From: Prevotella sp.
Lineage (GTDB): Bacteria > Bacteroidota > Bacteroidia > Bacteroidales > Bacteroidaceae
Length of the DNA stretch: 64,000 bases
Assembly: GCA_017430675.1 (NCBI GenBank)
Contig: JAFRMM010000195.1
Location: forward strand, 1-64,000
Direction of reading: 5' to 3'
Shown: piece by piece, positions 59,671-64,000 of the stretch
Layout: every line of letters begins with the position of its first letter
How positions within the stretch are numbered: position 1 is the first letter of the stretch
Translations under genes and position numbers: made by a program
The notes under the pieces: generated by a model
The model's input: the letters and a program-made list of their open reading frames with translations, nothing else
Databases searched by the model: none
Told to the model about the DNA's origin: nothing

Positions 59671-60360
59671 ATGGAAATAAACAGGTTTTTTCTGACTGCG
59701 TTGACAGTATTTCTGTCTGTTTGGTGTGTGGCACAGGACAACTACCCTTACGTTTCTCCCACAGCCACCTATCTGAATGACGAGGGTGAGGAAACGGTGA
59801 GTACTGACAACATTGCAGGACAGGCTCCACTGACAGTCACCTTCCGCGCCAACCCCCACGACATTGATGGCCATTCGCCATCCTACGAATGGCATTTCCG
59901 CATGGAGGGAGAAAGCAAGGAAATGGCAGTACGCTACGAGGAAGACACGGAATATACCTTCACCATGGCAGGAACAACCCGCGTGACTCTTTTTTTCAGA
60001 CCCGATGCAGGCGAGGAGGCCATCGACTCTACCGTGTTCATGGTAACGGTCAGTGAGAGTAAACTGGTCTTCCCCAATGCCTTCTCACCCAATGGTGACC
60101 AGATTAACGACGTGTTCAAGGCCAAGGAATACCAGAGCATTGTCGAGTTTCATGCATATATCTTCAACCGCTGGGGACAGAAAATTTATGACTGGACGGA
60201 TCCTACTGGAGGTTGGGACGGTACCTACAGTGGCAAGGACGTGAAGGAAGGAGTCTATTTCCTGCTCTGTAAGGCCAAGGGAGCAGATGGCAGAGAATAC
60301 AACATCAAGAAAGACGTAAACCTATTAAGAGGTTACATAGAGACCACGTCAGACAACTAA
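59671..60360 (+). CDS. Secreted PKD-like protein with type-IX (CHU_C, type B) sorting domain
   Basis: A 229-residue exported protein: signal peptide [17 protein letters not shown], a PKD-like Ig domain at about 40-130 ([20 protein letters not shown]), and a CHU_C/gliding-motility C-terminal domain: [52 protein letters not shown]. That domain directs proteins through the type IX secretion system to the cell surface. The cargo part is small, so it may be a structural or accessory surface protein. It lies 2 bp before uvrA, an unexpected operon partner. Confidence 0.88.
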   Translation: MEINRFFLTALTVFLSVWCVAQDNYPYVSPTATYLNDEGEETVSTDNIAGQAPLTVTFRANPHDIDGHSPSYEWHFRMEGESKEMAVRYEEDTEYTFTMAGTTRVTLFFRPDAGEEAIDSTVFMVTVSESKLVFPNAFSPNGDQINDVFKAKEYQSIVEFHAYIFNRWGQKIYDWTDPTGGWDGTYSGKDVKEGVYFLLCKAKGADGREYNIKKDVNLLRGYIETTSDN

Positions 60361-60362
60361 GC

Positions 60363-63182
60363 ATGAAGACAGACGACAAGATCAATGTTTTTGGTGCGCG
60401 CGTACATAATCTTAAAAATATAGACGTCGAGATACCACGCCACTCTCTGACGGTCATCACTGGCCTCAGTGGAAGTGGCAAGTCATCATTGGCCTTCGAT
60501 ACCATCTTTGCCGAAGGACAGCGCCGCTATATCGAAACCTTCTCTGCTTACGCCCGTAATTTCCTCGGTGGCATGGAGCGGCCAGATGTGGATAAGATCA
60601 CAGGTCTCTCCCCTGTTATCAGCATCGAACAAAAGACCACTAATAAGAACCCACGTTCCACCGTTGGCACCACGACGGAAGTCTATGACTATATGCGTCT
60701 GCTCTTTGCCCGTGCAGGACGTGCCTACAGTTATGCCACAGGCGAGGAAATGGTGAAATATACGGAGGAGAAGGTGCTCGACATGATCCTCCACGACTAT
60801 GCGGACAAAAAAATCTTCATCCTCGCCCCACTCGTCCGAAGCCGCAAGGGTCACTACCGCGAACTCTTCGAGTCGATGCGCCGGAAGGGCTACCTGAATA
60901 TCCGTGTCGATGGTCAGTTGATGGAGATCACCCGTGGCATGAAGGTAGATCGTTACAAGAACCACGACATTGAGGTGGTCATCGACAAATTGGCTGTCAG
61001 CGATAAGGACACAGACCGTCTGAAGAAGTCGGTCTCCATCGCCATGAAGCAGGGCGATGGCCTCATCATGATTCTGGATAAGGACTCTGGCGACATCAAA
61101 CATTTCTCCAAGCGACTGATGTGTCCTACGACGGGCATCAGTTACTCAGACCCTGCGCCCAACAACTTCTCCTTCAACTCTCCCCAGGGGGCCTGTCCCC
61201 ATTGCAAGGGATTAGGTGTCATCAACCAGATAGACCTCACGAAAGTCATCCCAGACCGCAAGCAGAATATCCACGACGGCGGTATCGTGCCTCTCGGCAA
61301 GTACAAGAACCAGATGATCTTCTGGCAGATTGATGCCATCCTCAAGAAATACGAGTGCGACGTGAATACGCCCATCGAGGAGATCCCTGAGGAAGCGCTC
61401 CGCGAGGTACTCTACGGCTCGCTGGAGAATGTGCGCATCGACAAGGAACTCGTGCATACCTCCAGCGACTATTTCATCGCCTTCGACGGTATCATCAAAT
61501 ACCTGCGCAACGTGATGGACAACGACGACTCCGCCGCGGGCCAGAAATGGGCAGACCAGTTCCTGGCAGAGCGCGAGTGTCCCGAGTGTCACGGTCAGCG
61601 ACTGAACCGCGAGGCCCTCTCGTATAAGATATGGGACAAGAACATCGCCGAACTCGCCTCGATGGATATCTCCGAACTGCGCGAATGGCTCGATGAGGTG
61701 GAAGAACACCTTGACCACCAGCAACAGCAGATCGCCCACGAGATCCTGAAGGAGATCCGTACTCGTCTGGACTTCCTGCTCGAAGTGGGACTGGACTATC
61801 TCGCCCTCAACCGTCAGTCTGCCTCGCTCTCAGGCGGTGAGAGCCAGCGCATCCGCCTCGCCACACAGATAGGCTCGCAACTCGTCAATGTGCTCTATAT
61901 CCTCGATGAGCCCAGCATCGGTCTCCACCAGCGCGACAATGAACGCCTCATCCATTCCCTGAAGGCCCTGCGAGACCTGGGCAACACCGTCATCGTTGTG
62001 GAGCATGACCAGGATATGATGCTCAATGCCGACTATATCGTCGATATTGGTCCCCGTGCAGGACGGAAAGGCGGCGAAGTGGTCTTCCAGGGCACACCCG
62101 AGGAGATGCTCAAGACGGAGACTATCACCGCCCAGTACCTCAACGGCCAACAGCAGATCGCCATTCCAGAAAAGCGTCGTAAGGGAAATGGCCAGAGCCT
62201 CATCTTGAAAGGTTGCACGGGCAACAACCTCAAGCATGTCGATGTGGAGTTTCCCCTCGGCAAACTCATCCTCGTCACGGGTGTCAGCGGCTCAGGCAAA
62301 TCAACGCTCATCAACGAGACCCTGCAGCCCATCCTCTCCCGGCATTTCTACCGTTCCCTGAAAATTCCCATGCCCTACGACAGTATCGAGGGTCTGGAAT
62401 ATATAGATAAGGTGGTCGATGTGGATCAGAGCCCCATTGGTCGTACGCCACGCTCTAATCCTGCCACCTATACAGGCGTCTTCTCCGATATCCGCAGTCT
62501 GTTCGTGAATCTCCCTGAGGCCAAGATCCGCGGCTATAAGCCCGGGCGCTTCTCCTTTAACGTGAAGGGTGGCCGCTGTGAGGCCTGTGGCGGCAATGGC
62601 TACAAGACCATCGAGATGAACTTCCTGCCTGATATCCAAGTGCCCTGTGAGGAGTGTCACGGCAAGCGCTATAACCGTGAGACGCTCGAAGTACGTTATA
62701 AGGGTAAGTCGATTGCCGATGTGCTCGACATGACCATCAATCAGGCCGTGGAGTTCTTCGAGAACGTGCCCGATATCCTCCGTAAGATCAAGACCATCCA
62801 GGACGTGGGTCTGGGCTATATCAAATTGGGGCAGCCCTCCACTACCCTGTCAGGCGGTGAGAGCCAGCGCGTGAAACTCGCCACCGAACTCTCAAAGAAA
62901 GACACGGGCAAGACACTCTATATCCTCGACGAGCCCACGACGGGTCTGCACTTCGAAGATATCCGCATCCTGATGGACGTGCTCCAGAAACTCGTGGACA
63001 GAGGCAATACCGTCATCATTATCGAGCACAACCTCGACGTCGTCAAACTGGCCGACTGGATCATTGACATGGGACCCGAGGGAGGTCGCAAGGGCGGACA
63101 AGTTCTCTCTACTGGCACCCCCGAACAAATTGCCAAGTCCAAGAAGGGCTATACGCCCCAGTTTATTCGGAAGTTTTTCTGA
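60363..63182 (+). CDS. uvrA: Excinuclease ABC subunit A
   Basis: Recognises DNA damage in nucleotide excision repair as a dimer with two ABC ATPase sites. It has 939 residues, the usual size. Walker A of the first site is GLSGSGKSS (34-42); the signature sequences [11 protein letters not shown] and [11 protein letters not shown] mark both sites, and [13 protein letters not shown] is the second Walker A. The insertion-domain zinc site (CEAC...CEEC) in the second half is complete. The first zinc site is not: Cys254 is followed by Thr257 where a second Cys is expected, while Cys278 and Cys281 remain. The gene starts 2 bp after the CHU_C gene. Confidence 0.96.
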   Translation: MKTDDKINVFGARVHNLKNIDVEIPRHSLTVITGLSGSGKSSLAFDTIFAEGQRRYIETFSAYARNFLGGMERPDVDKITGLSPVISIEQKTTNKNPRSTVGTTTEVYDYMRLLFARAGRAYSYATGEEMVKYTEEKVLDMILHDYADKKIFILAPLVRSRKGHYRELFESMRRKGYLNIRVDGQLMEITRGMKVDRYKNHDIEVVIDKLAVSDKDTDRLKKSVSIAMKQGDGLIMILDKDSGDIKHFSKRLMCPTTGISYSDPAPNNFSFNSPQGACPHCKGLGVINQIDLTKVIPDRKQNIHDGGIVPLGKYKNQMIFWQIDAILKKYECDVNTPIEEIPEEALREVLYGSLENVRIDKELVHTSSDYFIAFDGIIKYLRNVMDNDDSAAGQKWADQFLAERECPECHGQRLNREALSYKIWDKNIAELASMDISELREWLDEVEEHLDHQQQQIAHEILKEIRTRLDFLLEVGLDYLALNRQSASLSGGESQRIRLATQIGSQLVNVLYILDEPSIGLHQRDNERLIHSLKALRDLGNTVIVVEHDQDMMLNADYIVDIGPRAGRKGGEVVFQGTPEEMLKTETITAQYLNGQQQIAIPEKRRKGNGQSLILKGCTGNNLKHVDVEFPLGKLILVTGVSGSGKSTLINETLQPILSRHFYRSLKIPMPYDSIEGLEYIDKVVDVDQSPIGRTPRSNPATYTGVFSDIRSLFVNLPEAKIRGYKPGRFSFNVKGGRCEACGGNGYKTIEMNFLPDIQVPCEECHGKRYNRETLEVRYKGKSIADVLDMTINQAVEFFENVPDILRKIKTIQDVGLGYIKLGQPSTTLSGGESQRVKLATELSKKDTGKTLYILDEPTTGLHFEDIRILMDVLQKLVDRGNTVIIIEHNLDVVKLADWIIDMGPEGGRKGGQVLSTGTPEQIAKSKKGYTPQFIRKFF

Positions 63183-63191
63183 AACAGCAAA

Positions 63192-63770
63192 CTACTCTTT
63201 CAGTTTGATCTCGTTATTCTCCAGCGACTCGATGATGGCGAGCGACTCAATGCGCCTGACACCCTCAGCCATCAGCACCTCGCGCCCGTGCTGGAATGCC
63301 TTCTCGATGATGAAGCCCATGCCCTCGATGGTGGCTCCTGCCTGACGGCACAGGTCAAGGATCCCCATGCCCGCATTGCCGAAGGCGAGGAAATCATCCA
63401 CGAAGAGCACATGATCCTCAGCCGTCAGGTATTCCTTACTGATCACCATCGTATAGTCACGGTGCTTGGTAAACGAGGTGACGGTCGAGACGTACATATC
63501 GTCCATCGTCGAAGGCTTTTTCTTCTTGGCAAACACCACGGGCAGTTCCATCAGATAGCCCAGCATGATGGCGGGGGCAATACCCGAGGCCTCGACCGTC
63601 AGGATCTTGTTGATAGGTACATCGGCAAAGCGGCGGATCAGTTCGATGGCCACCTGCTTCATCAGGTAAGGATCCATCTGGTGGTTGATGAAGCGATCCA
63701 CCTTGAGGATACCCCCTTCGTAGCATCGTCCGTCCTTCAGAATACGGTCACGTAAAGGTTTCAGTGTCAT
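63192..63770 (-). CDS. xpt: Xanthine phosphoribosyltransferase
   Basis: Makes XMP from xanthine and PRPP for purine salvage. It has 192 residues, the usual length for type-1 Xpt. The PRPP-binding motif is [15 protein letters not shown] (about 118-132), the purine-recognition region is [20 protein letters not shown], and [14 protein letters not shown] follows. The opening [20 protein letters not shown] is typical of the family. It starts 16 bp after the end of the guanine deaminase gene, whose product (xanthine) is its substrate, so both steps are encoded in order in one operon. The uvrA gene is convergent, 9 bp away. Confidence 0.96.
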   Translation of the reverse strand: MTLKPLRDRILKDGRCYEGGILKVDRFINHQMDPYLMKQVAIELIRRFADVPINKILTVEASGIAPAIMLGYLMELPVVFAKKKKPSTMDDMYVSTVTSFTKHRDYTMVISKEYLTAEDHVLFVDDFLAFGNAGMGILDLCRQAGATIEGMGFIIEKAFQHGREVLMAEGVRRIESLAIIESLENNEIKLKE

Positions 63771-63777
63771 AACTATC

Positions 63778-63810
63778 GTTTATTGTTTATCGGTTATTGG
63801 TTATTGGTTC
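63778..63810. repeat. Heptamer array forming the end of the guanine deaminase gene
   Basis: GTTTATT, GTTTATC, GGTTATT, GGTTATT, GGTTC. The right part lies within the deaminase frame and encodes its last residues EPITNNR and stop; the left part fills the gap before xpt. Same unit as the array inside the S9 peptidase gene, in the opposite orientation. Confidence 0.8.
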
Positions 63811-64000
63811 ACTGATCTCTTCTCCTCTGCAGAAGCGGTGCACGATCTGACGGTCGTCGCCTAAATAGATGAATCGCTCCAGACGGTGCAGCAGCGAGTA
63901 GTCCGAGTGATTCAGGTCACGGTCGTCAATGACCAACGCGTCGAATTCATAGCCTGGTTCGAAACTGCCCACCTTGCCGAAGAAACTGCCCGCCGACTTC
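63787..64000 (-). CDS. guaD: Guanine deaminase, C-terminal end (cut by window edge)
   Basis: Amidohydrolase that converts guanine to xanthine. Only the last 70 residues or so are present; the start is beyond the window. GSFFGKVGSFEPGYEFDALV is the typical closing beta-sandwich strand of the amidohydrolase fold with the family's GKVGSFEPG form, and LERFIYLGDDRQIVHRFCRG is the usual end of guanine deaminases. The last residues EPITNNR and the stop are encoded by a heptamer array, so the C-terminus is probably a few residues longer than in relatives. It lies 16 bp before xpt. Confidence 0.85.
   Translation of the reverse strand, partial: KSAGSFFGKVGSFEPGYEFDALVIDDRDLNHSDYSLLHRLERFIYLGDDRQIVHRFCRGEEISEPITNNR

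Overview
This 64 kb window comes from a Bacteroidales chromosome, most likely a Prevotella-like member of the Prevotellaceae. Three things point there. Almost every transcription unit starts with the Bacteroidetes -7 element TAnnTTTG, often with a TTTG about 20 bp upstream. A protein carries a type-IX-secretion (CHU_C) C-terminal domain. Bacteroidetes-typical families occur throughout (VirE with a BT4734-type N-terminus, DUF3078, DUF6169, PorT-like).

Layout. (1) 1-2085: xylose catabolism on the minus strand, xylB then xylA, the latter cut by the window edge. (2) 2.2-15.5 kb: a long plus-strand exopolysaccharide operon. It runs from a stand-alone receiver protein through a sugar transferase with a receiver-like N-terminus, a TolC-like outer-membrane protein, a Wzz/BY-kinase-like chain-length protein, a Wzy polymerase, three GT2 enzymes, a Wzx flippase and a DUF6625-like protein to a GT4 enzyme. 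(3) 15.5-38.9 kb: a mosaic accessory part of the same polysaccharide locus. It holds four acyltransferase-3 proteins, an SGNH hydrolase, a TupA-like ATP-grasp protein, a VirE primase/helicase-like protein, a UbiA-family phosphoribosyltransferase, UDP-galactopyranose mutase (glf), a hexapeptide acetyltransferase and ten more glycosyltransferases. Many are single genes in alternating orientation, each with its own promoter, and the 25-39 kb part is visibly more AT-rich. (4) 38.9-51.98 kb: mostly housekeeping genes: two small winged-helix-like proteins, aspS, a DUF1573 protein, a DUF3078 outer-membrane protein, yidC, an S9 peptidase, and an MFS-DUF1846-MFS run. (5) 51.2-53.4 kb: a repeat-rich accessory patch with a 71-bp palindrome inside an MFS gene, a 330-bp inverted-repeat-bounded element at that gene's 3' end, a promoter-terminator-bounded structured RNA, and two genes truncated tail to tail. 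(6) 53.4-59.6 kb: a compact minus-strand operon (LysM/PBP1 lipoprotein-like protein, PorT-like protein, POT transporter, NhaC antiporter, endonuclease/phosphatase-family protein). (7) 59.6-64 kb: a CHU_C-domain protein, uvrA, xpt and the end of a guanine deaminase gene.

How it fits together. The sugar transferase starts a lipid-linked repeat unit, the glycosyltransferases and Glf extend it (galactofuranose likely), acyltransferases and the SGNH protein decorate it, Wzx flips it, and Wzy and Wzz polymerise it. No Wza-type export porin is seen; the TolC-like protein is the only outer-membrane candidate in the operon. xpt and guanine deaminase form a purine-salvage pair.

The most unusual signals are the repeats. 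Heptanucleotide tandem arrays sit at gene ends and once in frame inside a peptidase gene, and the palindromic elements have been absorbed into a transporter coding sequence. The structured RNA, the tail-to-tail gene remnants and the receiver-like domain fused to the initiating sugar transferase are the other points worth following. All family names rest on reading motifs by eye; no database search was run.
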